A stretch of 64,000 nucleotides of DNA, taken from positions 62,001 through 126,000 of the forward strand of contig DASWYF010000028.1 in the NCBI GenBank assembly GCA_036405135.1, given 5' to 3'. The notes under the pieces are model-generated. The model ran no database searches, was not told the DNA's origin, and saw only the letters and a program-made list of their open reading frames with translations. This DNA comes from Verrucomicrobiia bacterium (GTDB lineage Bacteria > Verrucomicrobiota > Verrucomicrobiia > Limisphaerales > JAEYXS01). The position numbers and the translations under genes are program-made. Positions 8,191-16,595 of this stretch are shown here, piece after piece (position 1 is the first letter of the stretch; each line of letters begins with the position of its first letter).

Positions 8191-8631
8191 TCAGTTGAAG
8201 TGAAACCATGCTTTTACAACGGCCCAGAAAACTCCGATTACAATTCCCGCCAGCAGCAGGATTTTGCACAATCGGGGGATTATGTTGTCCCATGAATCAG
8301 CCATGGTTTCCCACCTGTATCCAGCCTTCCAAGTATCATCGCCAGTAGCATAACGTTGGAAAATACTGATGACGGTCACCTCATCGAGTGTTGGGGAATC
8401 AGCGGTAAATTGTGCAACATGGTTCTCCTCCAATGAAAAGCCGATCCATCCTTCTGTGGGCAATCCAGATGTGGTCAAGGAGTTGCCTTCGCTTCGCCGC
8501 AAGGTCAACAGCGAGATGGGAGGAGAAAGCCATTTGCTTTCCTCGCGGGGAATGGAACGAAATGCCTCCGCGATTTTCTCCAAAGAGGGGTTCTCGATGC
8601 GCTTGCCATCCACATCCAGCACCAAGGTCAT
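8191..8631 (-). CDS. hypothetical protein with C-terminal membrane anchor
   Basis: 146 residues, starting MTLVLDVDGKRIENPSLEKIAEAF. The first 110 residues are predicted to be soluble, and a single hydrophobic segment LLLAGIVIGVFWAVVKAW (about 124-141) anchors the C-terminus. The opening resembles small cytosolic sensors of the type 'x-VLDVDGKRIENP-SxEqIxxAl' found in several environmental bacteria, but I cannot name a family. It stands alone, separated from the oxidoreductase genes by a terminator. Confidence 0.65.
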   Translation of the reverse strand: MTLVLDVDGKRIENPSLEKIAEAFRSIPREESKWLSPPISLLTLRRSEGNSLTTSGLPTEGWIGFSLEENHVAQFTADSPTLDEVTVISIFQRYATGDDTWKAGYRWETMADSWDNIIPRLCKILLLAGIVIGVFWAVVKAWFHFN

Positions 8632-8684
8632 GTTTCTTTTTTGCCTTTGCTGGACCTGTTTTTCAATGCGAAAGGGGAAACAAA

Positions 8685-8712
8685 AAAGCCCCGGCTTTGT
8701 AGCCGGGGCTTT
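8685..8712 (-). terminator. rho-independent terminator of the Kor-type operon
   Basis: A 12-bp perfect stem, aaagccccggct / agccggggcttt, with a 4-base loop. Read on the minus strand it ends in TTTTTTG. It lies 22 bases beyond the stop codon of the beta-subunit gene at 8735. Confidence 0.88.
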
Positions 8713-8734
8713 CGAATCTTTATGACCTGAAAGA

Positions 8735-9691
8735 TTACTTCATGCGGTCGAAGTTCTTTTGCAGGATCTGCCAGTCTTTCGCGTCTTTCACCTTCTCGCG
8801 GTGCGAGGCGATGAGCTTGGCTTCGTTCTGGTTCTTCGTCGGGCGGCTGTTCTTGTAGAAGATGCCGAACTGGCCCGGGAACGGTTCGTCCGCGAGCTTG
8901 TAGGCGGCGTATTCATCCGTCACGTCGTGGCCTTCCGGGATGAGGTCGAACTTGCCACCCTTGCGCGGGTTGGCGGAGTCGAACGCGCCGGGGAAGAACT
9001 CGATGCACTCGCTCAAGCACTGGATGAAGCTGAAGCCATCATGATCCATGGCGGCTTCCATCATCTGCAGCACGTGATTCGGGTTCGTAGAAGTCGTGCG
9101 GCCCACGAACGTCGCGCCCATGGACACCGCTTGCTTCACCGGATTGATCGGGCGATCGGAAGAACCCCAGATATCCGTCTTGGACTTGAAGCCCATCGGG
9201 GATGTCGGGGACGTCTGTTTCTTCGTCAAACCGTAAACCTGGTTGTCCATGACCACGTAGGTCATCTTGATATTCTTACGCGCCGTGTGCGTGAAGTGGT
9301 TGCCACCGATGGAGAAGGCATCGCCGTCCCCACCGAAGACGAACACGTGCAGGTCCGGGCGGCTCAGCGAGATACCGCTGGCGAAAGGCAGCGCGCGGCC
9401 ATGGATGAAGTGCGCGCCGTGCGCCTGCACGAAGTAGGGGAAGCGGCTGGAGCAGCCGATGCCCGCCACCGTCGTGATCTTCTCATGCCACATCTTGCGC
9501 TTTTCGATCAGTTTGAAATAGAGCGCGAGAACGGAGAAGTCACCGCAGCCGGGGCACCACGTCGGGTGATCGGCGGCGACTTCTTTCTTGGTCAGGCCCT
9601 TGCGATCGGCATCCGCGATGGGCGGCACCGGGGCGGTGTTCAGGCTGCCCGTGCGGGACAGCGGCTGGAACGGGAATGCAAAAGTTTCCAT
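8735..9691 (-). CDS. korB: 2-oxoacid:ferredoxin oxidoreductase, beta subunit
   Basis: 318 residues. Cys46 and Cys49 (CPGCG), Cys80 and a later Cys in FIQCLSECIEF probably bind the 4Fe-4S cluster, and GGDGDAFSIGGNHF (about 120-133) is the thiamine-diphosphate motif with its usual Asp and Asn. The enzyme oxidatively decarboxylates a 2-oxoacid to the acyl-CoA and reduces ferredoxin. It lies 25 bases downstream of the alpha subunit gene on the same strand and ends at a strong terminator. 2-Oxoglutarate is the likeliest substrate for this subunit layout, but pyruvate or branched-chain acids cannot be excluded. Confidence 0.87.
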   Translation of the reverse strand: METFAFPFQPLSRTGSLNTAPVPPIADADRKGLTKKEVAADHPTWCPGCGDFSVLALYFKLIEKRKMWHEKITTVAGIGCSSRFPYFVQAHGAHFIHGRALPFASGISLSRPDLHVFVFGGDGDAFSIGGNHFTHTARKNIKMTYVVMDNQVYGLTKKQTSPTSPMGFKSKTDIWGSSDRPINPVKQAVSMGATFVGRTTSTNPNHVLQMMEAAMDHDGFSFIQCLSECIEFFPGAFDSANPRKGGKFDLIPEGHDVTDEYAAYKLADEPFPGQFGIFYKNSRPTKNQNEAKLIASHREKVKDAKDWQILQKNFDRMK

Positions 9692-9716
9692 ATGCTTGCT
9701 TAGATAAATTATGCGG

Positions 9717-11525
9717 TTACTTGGCCAGCTTGTGGGCGTTATCCAGGATTTCCTTCACCTTCCAGGTGAGGCCGTCCACCTTCGTGATGCCGCGGATGCT
9801 CGCGTTGCAATAACGCGCGCGGAGGATGGCGCAGAGCTGGCCGTAGCCGTAGAGACCTTCATCGTTCAATTCCACGACGAAGATGTGTTTGAAGCCGCTG
9901 AAGATCTTGTCCAGATCGTTCGGCAGCGGGTTGAGATACTTGATGTGCAGCGCGGAGATGGCCTCGCCAGCAGCGCGGGCGCGATCCACGGCTTCGCGGA
10001 CTGGACCTTGGCTCGAGCCCCAGCTCACCAAGAGAATCTGGCCTTCGTTCGGGCCATAAACCTTCGGCAACGGCAGGTCGGCGCCGAGCTTCTTGATCTT
10101 GTTACGGCGCTTGGCACCCATCTGCACGTGCAGCTTCGGTGAACCAGTCGGGTGACCGAGCTCATCGTGCTCCAGACCGGTGACCACGGGATACTTGCCG
10201 CTGCCCACACGTGTACCGGGGGCGAGATGGCGCGTGATGCCGTCGTTTGCAGAGAGGTCGTAAGGCTTGTGATCGGTGACCGGTGTGAGGTCCGGGCTGA
10301 TGTCCTGGCAAATCTGCTCGAGGTTCGGTTCCGGGAACGCTTCGATACGCGTGGCGATGCCTTGATCCGTGAGGAACAGCACGGGCACGCTGTATTTGCG
10401 GGCGATGTTCACGGCCTCGATGGCCATGTAGAAGCAGTCTTCCACATTCGCCGGGGCGATGACCACGCGTGGTGAATCACCGTGACCGCCGAAGCAGGCG
10501 ATGTTCAGGTCGGACTGCTCAACGTTCGTCGGCATGCCCGTGGAGGGACCGCCGCGTTGCACGTCGATGACCACCAGCGGCATTTCCGCCATGACGGCCC
10601 AACCGATGGCTTCCGTCTTCAGCGAGATACCAGGACCGGAGGAACCCGTGACCGCCACGCGACCTGCGTAGCTGGCGCCGATGGCCATGGAGACGGCTGC
10701 GATCTCGTCTTCGCACTGCACGAAGGTGCCGCCGTATTTCGGCAGTTCCTTGCGGAGCAGCTCCATGATGTCGGACCAAGGCGTGATCGGATAACCGGCA
10801 CCGAAACGCACACCCGCGGCGATGAGGCCGTAGGCGATGGCTTCGTTACCGTTCATCACCACCTGATTGCCGCCCTTGTGGACGCCTTCATTAAATTGAT
10901 AGATCTCGACGGCCTTCTCGAGCGAGTGGCTGTAACCGGCGTTGAAGCAGGTGACGGCGTTCTGGACGATCGTCGGGTCTTTGCCACCGAAACGCTCTTC
11001 GATGAGCTTCATCAGCTTCGGCACGTTCAGGTCGAACATCTTGGCCAGGAGGCCCATGGAGTAGATGTTCTTGCCCTTATCACGGCCGGTGCCGCCGATG
11101 GCTTCCACCGTGAGGCTGGAGATATTGATGCCGATGTGGTGATACGATTCCTGCCACTCGGGCTTCGGCGTGCAATGATCGGCGTCATAGAGGACGATGC
11201 CGCCCTTTTTCAGCGAGTTGATGTGGCCTTCGTAAGAGTGCTGATAGAAGGCCAGCAAGAGATCCGCCTCATCACCGGCGCTCAAGACCTCGCCGGAGCC
11301 GATGCGGACCTGGAAGATGGAGGGACCGCCGGAAATGGTGGCGGGAATGGTCATAAACGTCATGACCTCCTGCTCGCTGCGGCCGGCGAGGCGCGCGAGG
11401 AAACCACCGATGGCCTGAATACCGTCCTGTGAATTTCCCGCGATACGGATGACCGCTTCAGAAATGCGGGACACCTTGGGGGAAGCACCGCCCGAAGTGG
11501 GGGCGGCAGTTGTAGACTCGCTCAT
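9717..11525 (-). CDS. korA: 2-oxoacid:ferredoxin oxidoreductase, fused gamma-alpha subunit
   Basis: 602 residues joining two domains. Residues about 18-185 form the gamma (CoA-related) domain, starting EAVIRIAGNSQDGIQAIGGF. Residues about 215-600 form the alpha domain, with GNEAIAYGLIAAGVRFGAGYPITPWSDI, CEDEIAAVSMAIGASYAG and DVQRGGPSTGMPT. The gamma-alpha fusion is common in KorA/VorB-like enzymes of aerobes. No 8Fe ferredoxin domain is present, so an external ferredoxin must accept the electrons. The Ala/Pro/Ser-rich first 15 residues are probably disordered. The gene is first in a two-gene operon with the beta subunit. Confidence 0.87.
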   Translation of the reverse strand: MSESTTAAPTSGGASPKVSRISEAVIRIAGNSQDGIQAIGGFLARLAGRSEQEVMTFMTIPATISGGPSIFQVRIGSGEVLSAGDEADLLLAFYQHSYEGHINSLKKGGIVLYDADHCTPKPEWQESYHHIGINISSLTVEAIGGTGRDKGKNIYSMGLLAKMFDLNVPKLMKLIEERFGGKDPTIVQNAVTCFNAGYSHSLEKAVEIYQFNEGVHKGGNQVVMNGNEAIAYGLIAAGVRFGAGYPITPWSDIMELLRKELPKYGGTFVQCEDEIAAVSMAIGASYAGRVAVTGSSGPGISLKTEAIGWAVMAEMPLVVIDVQRGGPSTGMPTNVEQSDLNIACFGGHGDSPRVVIAPANVEDCFYMAIEAVNIARKYSVPVLFLTDQGIATRIEAFPEPNLEQICQDISPDLTPVTDHKPYDLSANDGITRHLAPGTRVGSGKYPVVTGLEHDELGHPTGSPKLHVQMGAKRRNKIKKLGADLPLPKVYGPNEGQILLVSWGSSQGPVREAVDRARAAGEAISALHIKYLNPLPNDLDKIFSGFKHIFVVELNDEGLYGYGQLCAILRARYCNASIRGITKVDGLTWKVKEILDNAHKLAK

Positions 11526-11701
11526 ATTTGCCTGAAAATCGCTTTAGATACCGCCGGGACCTGTCTTAGTTGTTTTGATGTTTAGACAGTAAGTCCGTAT
11601 TAACGTCGGTACCTGCGTTTGAGGTTCACACTATCATGGGGGGGCGCGTAGTCAAATGATTAGTGGAACTTTATCTGCTTCATTATCAAGTATTTGCGCA
11701 T

Positions 11702-11729
11702 AAAACGCCCTTCTTGAAGGGGCGGTTTT
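11702..11729 (-). terminator. probable rho-independent terminator after the HAD gene
   Basis: The stem cgcccttc / gaaggggcg with a two-base loop is flanked by A and T runs. On the minus strand it reads into TTTTA. It lies about 55 bases beyond the stop of the HAD phosphatase gene. The rest of 11526-11783 holds nothing recognisable apart from the presumed korA promoter. Confidence 0.65.
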
Positions 11730-11783
11730 GGAGAAAATCACTAAGCTGTCAATAGTAAAATAAGCAAATCTACTACTTGAATA

Positions 11784-12581
11784 TTAGGCCGACAAAAGTC
11801 GATCCATATAGAATTCGATGCCTCTCGCGACGCCTTCACCGCATGGATGCTGGCTGAGATAGCCACCCTCGCGCTCTACCTGAGCTTTCACGACAGGAAT
11901 CGCATTTGAAGGTGCAACGAGTGCGTGTGCGAACTGCTTTTTCAGCATCGGCAAGTCATTCAAGTGATCGCCTGCGGCTAAAGTCCGCTCCGGCGGAATG
12001 CCTAATAAGCGACCGACTTCTGCGAGTGCCGTGCCTTTATTATAAGCGGCATGGCTGAAGCGCGCATAGATGTCGTTCCGCACCAAAGTGAGGTTCGGGA
12101 TCGTGGCGCAGTAAGCCTCCATGTAAACTTGGATGGCGTCCGCATCCTGGTTGTTATCCGCAATGAGGCAGAAAGGGGACCACGGGTCTTCGTAAAGCGT
12201 GGCTTTAAATTTCGAATTCACCCAGCCGACCAAATCAGGCAAATCCTTGCGCACGAGGGCGAAGAGCGCGTTTTGATCCGCCGTGCAGCGTTGATTCCAC
12301 GGGTCTACGCTGCTGAATTTGAAATGACCATCCTCGCCGGTGCGTTGATGGATCTCGCGTTCCACCACTACGACGTAGTCCGGTTTGATGCGCACATGAC
12401 CGCGGCCCAGCGTCTCCATCAGGCTGTTCATATCACGGCCCGTATTGATGATCCACTTCGCGCCTTTGCTTTGCAGATGCGCGATGATGGCTTGCAAGGT
12501 TTCGGGCACGGGCGGATTCGTGAATTCGGAGAACAGAGTTCCGTCGAAGTCAGTCGAGATAAGCTGGATGGGCAAAGTCAT
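11784..12581 (-). CDS. HAD-superfamily phosphatase (Cof/SPP-like)
   Basis: 265 residues. Motif I is DFDGTLF with Asp11 and Asp13, motif II is IINTGRD (about 46-52), and motif IV is AAGDHLNDLPML (about 195-206). The cap insert between them suggests the C2 cap type of Cof or sucrose-phosphatase-like enzymes acting on sugar phosphates. The length is normal. It is transcribed away from the TPR gene at 12652, with a 70-base divergent promoter region between them. The substrate is not predictable. Confidence 0.82.
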   Translation of the reverse strand: MTLPIQLISTDFDGTLFSEFTNPPVPETLQAIIAHLQSKGAKWIINTGRDMNSLMETLGRGHVRIKPDYVVVVEREIHQRTGEDGHFKFSSVDPWNQRCTADQNALFALVRKDLPDLVGWVNSKFKATLYEDPWSPFCLIADNNQDADAIQVYMEAYCATIPNLTLVRNDIYARFSHAAYNKGTALAEVGRLLGIPPERTLAAGDHLNDLPMLKKQFAHALVAPSNAIPVVKAQVEREGGYLSQHPCGEGVARGIEFYMDRLLSA

Positions 12582-12651
12582 TTTGATTCAAACGATCAGG
12601 CTCCGCTTGCGCCCGTAGAGAAACGTAAGCTAGGTTCCCCTGTCAACGCTT

Positions 12652-13152
12652 ATGGCCAGCCTCCAGGAACAATACGACGACGCGATGTATGACTTCAGTT
12701 GCGGCGATTACGACGCTGCGATCGGGAAGTTCCGCGCCATCCTCGCCGTGGAGCCGGAGCATTTCGATGCCCAGCTCTCCCTCGGCATGGCCTACTATCG
12801 TAAGGAAGATTATACCACAGCCATCGCTGAAGGCCACAAGGCAGAGAAGCTGAAACCCAAAGAACAGCTCGTGCACACGAACCTCTCGCTGTTCTACATG
12901 AAGTCGGGCGATAAGAAGACCGCCGAACATCACGGCCTGCAGGCACGCATCGCCTCCTGGAAGGAGAATATGGGCGCACCAGGCGCGGCTCCAGCGGATG
13001 CGGGTGATCCAGAATTGCAGATGGCGAAGCCGAAGGTGGAAGGATTCAAAACCCCGGAGAAATTTCCCGATATGCCGTGGAAGAAGAAGCCGGTGGTCAG
13101 CGCCTCTTCGCCTAAACCCGACACGGAGAAGAAAGAAGGCGGTAATCCATGA
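12652..13152 (+). CDS. TPR repeat protein
   Basis: 166 residues. About three tetratricopeptide repeats fill residues 5-105 (YDFSCGDYDAAIGKFRAIL, FDAQLSLGMAYYRKEDYTTA, VHTNLSLFYMKSGDKKTA), followed by an Ala/Pro/Lys-rich tail. There is no signal peptide, so it probably acts as a cytoplasmic scaffold. The stop codon overlaps the ATG of the next small membrane protein (ATGA), and that gene overlaps the Rieske gene in the same way, so the three proteins are probably made together and may form one complex. Confidence 0.8.
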   Translation: MASLQEQYDDAMYDFSCGDYDAAIGKFRAILAVEPEHFDAQLSLGMAYYRKEDYTTAIAEGHKAEKLKPKEQLVHTNLSLFYMKSGDKKTAEHHGLQARIASWKENMGAPGAAPADAGDPELQMAKPKVEGFKTPEKFPDMPWKKKPVVSASSPKPDTEKKEGGNP

Positions 13153-13376
13153 ACCGGCCTATTGTGTTTGGTTTCATGGTGGTGTGCGCATTGTTCTGGA
13201 CCGTGATGTTCGTGCTCCCGTTTGTCATCAAGCCTTCAGCGGAAAGCGGGGAAAAGCAGTCGACGGTCTTGAAAGATATTGAAGCGCGGCGCTCAACCGC
13301 CTTGGGTTTCATGGTGATTTCGTGGGTGGGCGTGGCCGTGCTGCGGATGGGCAAGTCCACCAGCAAATCCGCATGA
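13149..13376 (+). CDS. small two-helix membrane protein
   Basis: 75 residues with two hydrophobic segments, IVFGFMVVCALFWTVMFVLPFVI (about 5-27) and a weaker one near TALGFMVISWVGVAVL (about 50-65). The ATG overlaps the preceding stop by 4 bases, and its own stop overlaps the start of the Rieske gene. I recognise no family; the position suggests a membrane anchor for its partners. Confidence 0.65.
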   Translation: MNRPIVFGFMVVCALFWTVMFVLPFVIKPSAESGEKQSTVLKDIEARRSTALGFMVISWVGVAVLRMGKSTSKSA

Positions 13377-13681
13377 GCGAGTTCCTTCCAGCCGCACCAT
13401 TGGCACAGATACCTGCGGGTCGCGGGCTGACTGTGCAAGTTGGCGGACGCGAACTCGCGCTGCTGCGGGAAGGAGATAAAATTTACGCACTGGATAACAA
13501 ATGCCCGCACAAAGGCGCGCCATTGAGTTTCGGTTGGGTGGAGAATGGCAAGGTGGCGTGTCCCATGCACGGCTGGGAATTCGAGTGTGGAACGGGAGTT
13601 TGCACCGATCGTCCGAATGTGGCGGTGAACCGGTATGAGGTGAAGGTGGAAGAGGGGATGGTGATGGTGAAGGTGGAGTAG
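13373..13681 (+). CDS. Rieske [2Fe-2S] protein (NirD-like)
   Basis: 102 residues from the ATG that overlaps the previous stop; a longer in-frame start would add 17 residues copied from the upstream gene and is rejected. The cluster ligands are all present: Cys44 and His46 in CPHKG, Cys63 and His66 in CPMHGW. Size and spacing match the small soluble Rieske ferredoxins related to NirD and dioxygenase ferredoxins. It probably carries electrons to a partner oxidoreductase that is not in the window. The stop codon touches a REP-like repeat. Confidence 0.85.
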   Translation: MSEFLPAAPLAQIPAGRGLTVQVGGRELALLREGDKIYALDNKCPHKGAPLSFGWVENGKVACPMHGWEFECGTGVCTDRPNVAVNRYEVKVEEGMVMVKVE

Positions 13682-13823
13682 GAGCGTGACTCTCCGAGTC
13701 GCAGCAATACGCCTGAGCAAAGTTAGCTCACAAAACGACTGGCGTATTCGCCGGGGGAGGTTTTTAAAATGTTTTACCTCGTTTGATTATTGGATGTTGC
13801 CGCGACTCGGAGAGTCGCGCTCC
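13681..13823. repeat. REPIN-like inverted pair, family B
   Basis: A unit with the core GCGACTC-GGA-GAGTCGC and flank CGCTCC occurs at 13681-13706 and, inverted, at 13797-13823, spanning 143 bases. The first copy begins on the last base of the Rieske stop codon. Two more inverted pairs lie at 16459-16560 and 19033-19173, with a single copy at 35022-35048. Confidence 0.82.
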
Positions 13824-13940
13824 GGCCGCGTGGGCTGGTTCCCCATCGCTTTTTGCGTCAGGCTGTGTTAGATAGATTTCAACGTGAAGCAGCGACTCAT
13901 GATTTAACCATTCACAAATCACGATTTACACTTTCTCACC

Positions 13941-14222
13941 ATGAAAAGCGCATACGAACTGGCGATGGAACGCCTAAGCAAATCCTCGCCCACCGTCAAG
14001 CTGACCGCCGCACAGAAGACCGAACTGGCCGAGCTGGAATCCGTTTACGCGTCCAAGATCGCGGAGCGCGAACTGGCCACGAAGGACGCGATCAAGAAGG
14101 CGGAATCGGAAGGGGATTTCGAGAAGATGGGCGAGTTGGAAAAGGAACTGCCGTTCATCCGGAAGAATCTGCAGGCGGATCTGGAAGCGAAGAAGGAAAC
14201 GGTGCGGCAGCGGAAGAAGTGA
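13941..14222 (+). CDS. small coiled-coil hypothetical protein
   Basis: 93 residues, highly charged and almost entirely predicted helix (KTELAELESVYASKIAEREL, DFEKMGELEKELPFIRKN). It has no membrane segment or signal peptide and a basic end RQRKK. It is preceded by REPIN-like DNA and followed by a hairpin with a T-run, so it is probably a single-gene unit. I recognise no named family. Confidence 0.7.
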   Translation: MKSAYELAMERLSKSSPTVKLTAAQKTELAELESVYASKIAERELATKDAIKKAESEGDFEKMGELEKELPFIRKNLQADLEAKKETVRQRKK

Positions 14223-14280
14223 AGTCTGTTGTTTGCCTGGTTCGCTTTTAATCGTGCCGTTAGGCGCGAAAGATTCTTAG

Positions 14281-14308
14281 CGGCGGCCTTTAAGCCGCCG
14301 TCTTTTTT
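14281..14308 (+). terminator. terminator-like hairpin after the coiled-coil gene
   Basis: The stem cggcggc / gccgccg with a six-base loop is followed by TCTTTTTT. It lies 58 bases after the stop at 14222. It is also the first member of the palindrome string that continues to 14435. Confidence 0.65.
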
Positions 14309-14435
14309 GATAGGACTGCGTCGCGTTAGCGACGCAAGATGCTTTTCTCTTCGGTCACTACGTGACCATTCATCACTTACGTCTCACAGCGGCTTAAAAG
14401 CCGCTGCTAGGAATCTTTTGGCCCTACGGGCCAAA
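14281..14435. repeat. second string of five short palindromes
   Basis: The hairpins are cggcggcctttaagccgccg (14281-14300), gcgtcgcgttagcgacgc (14318-14335), ggtcactacgtgacc (14353-14367), agcggcttaaaagccgct (14388-14405) and tttggccctacgggccaaa (14417-14435). The stems and A/T-rich loops recall those at 6107-6266, although order and orientation differ. No coding potential is evident. Confidence 0.75.
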
Positions 14436-14511
14436 GGGTGACAGTTAGGCCTTGCCTGTTGCGAAAGAGAGCCAAGTGAGAAGGGTGCTGTGCTTCGCGA
14501 TTTAGCGTGAA

Positions 14512-15759
14512 ATGAAAGGAAACTTTTGGCCTCATGGCACGGCGGTGAGCAACCGCGGCATGCTGGCCAAAGGTTATTTTACGGCGACTTATGTTTCCTC
14601 TGTGGATGACACGGAGCAGCCGTTTGCCCTTTGGATTCCCCGGAGTTACTCGCGGCGCAAGGCTTATCCTCTCATGGTGGTGCTGCATGGTTCGGATGCG
14701 GATCATCGGATGATCCCGGAGAGCTGTTTTGAGATCCAGAAAAACGGGTTTCGCGAAGACATGATTTTGCTCAGCCCGTTTGGACGAGGGGATATTGATT
14801 ACGCTGGGCCCGGTGAGACGGATATCTGGGCGGCGATGAACTGGGTGCGGGAGCGGTATCGCGTGGATGCGCGGCGGCAATATCTCACAGGGCTTTCACT
14901 CGGCGGTTACGCAGCGTGGCAACTGGCGTGCGAATATCCCGAGCAATGGGCAGCCATCGCGCCTGTGTGCGGTGGTGGTGATGTGAAAGCCGTGAGCGCG
15001 ATGAAGTCCGTGCCGGTGTGGTGCGTGCACGGGGAGAAAGATGATGTCGTGCCGGTGGAGAATGCGCGGCGCATGGTGGATGCGCACAAGCTCATGGGCG
15101 GCAAGGTGCGCTACGATGAATTGCGCGGCTGGGGACACAATGTGTGGGATTGGATCTACGACGGCGACCGCAAGACCGACACGCTGGCGGAATGGTTTTT
15201 ACAGCATCGCAAGGCGAAGACAGTGGAAACGCGAGTGAGTCCGAAGCGGCGCGGCACGTTTCTCGATCTGTTCAACGAGCGCGTGATCATCTCGTATCCG
15301 GCGAATTCACCGGTGCCGCGTGAGGTGGATATGCTGCGGCAACAGGCGGAGAAGCTGGCACGTTTTTCTTGGGGTGAGAACACGATGCGCACGGGACGTC
15401 TCATCGTGAAGAGTGATGCGGAACTCACAGCGGCGGAGGTGGCGAGTGCCAATATCATCGCGCTGGGGCGCAGTGATAATCATGCATGGTTGCAGAAGGC
15501 GGAGCGCAAGCTGGTCGCGCGGCATGTGAAGGGGCAGTTGCAGGTGAGCCGCAAGCCGTATCTCGGCAAATCACTGCTCGCACTGACGATGCAGCCGAGC
15601 CCGTGGAATAAGGAGAAGCTGCTTGGCGTGCTTACGTATCAGCAATTCCGCCAGATGAAGGACATCGCGGATTTTGTGCTGAACCGGCTGAGCGGTTTGG
15701 GCGCGGTGAATGTGTATGACACGGCTGAGAAGAAATTCCTAATGACCAAATCCGAATGA
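14512..15759 (+). CDS. alpha/beta hydrolase (esterase) with extra C-terminal domain
   Basis: 415 residues. Residues about 35-220 form an esterase-type alpha/beta-hydrolase: LMVVLHGSDADHR (oxyanion side), GLSLGGYAAW with Ser129, HGEKDDVVP with an Asp near 177-178, and GWGHNVWDW with His209. Residues about 235-410 form a second domain that I do not recognise. No clear signal peptide is visible, so it may be cytoplasmic. The last residues LMTKSE and the stop codon are encoded by a dispersed repeat unit, so the original C-terminus may have been slightly different. The gene converges with the NUDIX gene. Confidence 0.75.
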   Translation: MKGNFWPHGTAVSNRGMLAKGYFTATYVSSVDDTEQPFALWIPRSYSRRKAYPLMVVLHGSDADHRMIPESCFEIQKNGFREDMILLSPFGRGDIDYAGPGETDIWAAMNWVRERYRVDARRQYLTGLSLGGYAAWQLACEYPEQWAAIAPVCGGGDVKAVSAMKSVPVWCVHGEKDDVVPVENARRMVDAHKLMGGKVRYDELRGWGHNVWDWIYDGDRKTDTLAEWFLQHRKAKTVETRVSPKRRGTFLDLFNERVIISYPANSPVPREVDMLRQQAEKLARFSWGENTMRTGRLIVKSDAELTAAEVASANIIALGRSDNHAWLQKAERKLVARHVKGQLQVSRKPYLGKSLLALTMQPSPWNKEKLLGVLTYQQFRQMKDIADFVLNRLSGLGAVNVYDTAEKKFLMTKSE

Positions 15760-15838
15760 CGAAGGAATGACCAATTTCCAATGCCCTAATTGGACATTGC
15801 TCATTCCTTCGTCATTCGTGCTTGGACATTCGTCATTT
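15740..15838. repeat. inverted pair of repeat family F between convergent genes
   Basis: The repeat unit (consensus begins AATGACCAAATCCGAATGAC) is present at about 15740-15776 and inverted at about 15800-15838. The arms gaatgacgaaggaatga (15754-15770) and its complement (15801-15817) are perfect, with ccaatt/aattgg nested inside. The pair overlaps the ends of both flanking genes and could act as a bidirectional terminator or barrier. Confidence 0.75.
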
Positions 15839-16399
15839 CCCAGCTTGTTTCCTCTGCCACAGATCAAAATGGAACAGTGCCACCACCACGAGTGAGTGCT
15901 GGATCTTTCCTGATCGCACGAGTTCCGGGAGGTCCTTGATCGGCACCAAGCGCGTGATGATGTCTTCACCGGTATCGAAACGGGTTTCCGAGGAGAAATG
16001 GCAATTGCGCACCAACACCGTGTAACACGTGTTGTTCATGATAGCCGGATTGGCGGCGACTTGGCCTAGCAACATGGCGTCAGTGCCTTCAAAGCCGGTT
16101 TCTTCCAGTAGTTCGCGCACGCCAGCTTCCACGGGATCGTTATCGCCTTTGTCGATGATGCCGCCGGGGATCTCGAGCTCGATGGAGTTCGTGCCATGAC
16201 GATACTGCTCGATCATCACGATCTCGTCGTCTTCGGTCAGGGCGATGATGTTCACCCAGTGACGGGATTCGATGACGTAGAACTCCATCTCCTTATGCGT
16301 GCGGGGCGAGACCTTGCGGTCGGCGCGCGTGGTGAAGATGCGGTAGTTGTTCAGCGGTTTTGATTCTACCAGCGGCCACGGCCTGATTCTATCGCTCAT
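15833..16399 (-). CDS. NUDIX hydrolase (ADP-ribose pyrophosphatase-like)
   Basis: 188 residues. The Nudix box spans about 80-103 and ends in the canonical RELLEETGF. The segment VMIEQYRHGTNSIELEIPGG matches ADP-ribose/sugar-nucleotide pyrophosphatases. In the first half of the box (IIDKGDNDPVEAG) there is one extra residue, and the usual Glu is Asp or Asn, a mild departure from the consensus; the RE..EE metal-binding part is intact. It would split nucleoside diphosphate derivatives with Mg2+. Its stop codon falls in the repeat between this gene and the esterase. Confidence 0.85.
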   Translation of the reverse strand: MSDRIRPWPLVESKPLNNYRIFTTRADRKVSPRTHKEMEFYVIESRHWVNIIALTEDDEIVMIEQYRHGTNSIELEIPGGIIDKGDNDPVEAGVRELLEETGFEGTDAMLLGQVAANPAIMNNTCYTVLVRNCHFSSETRFDTGEDIITRLVPIKDLPELVRSGKIQHSLVVVALFHFDLWQRKQAGK

Positions 16400-16458
16400 G
16401 CTGTCTCCTTGGGATTATTCCTGAACCACGAATGGACACGAATGCTTGTAGCGGTTTT

Positions 16459-16560
16459 GGAGCGCGGGTCTCTGACCCGCAGCAATGTCCGAATGCCCGC
16501 AGGTAACAACATGGCCTGCGAGGTTGTTGGAATTTGCTGCGACTCGGAGAGTCGCGCTCC
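16459..16560. repeat. REPIN-like inverted pair, family B
   Basis: Copy one at 16459-16485 carries the variant stem GCGGGTC/GACCCGC. Copy two at 16534-16560 carries GCGACTC/GAGTCGC in the opposite orientation. The compensatory change on both sides of the stem in copy one shows that base-pairing is preserved. Confidence 0.8.
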
Positions 16561-16595
16561 AGGGTCTTGCATTCATTCGCGTCTATTGGTGTTTC

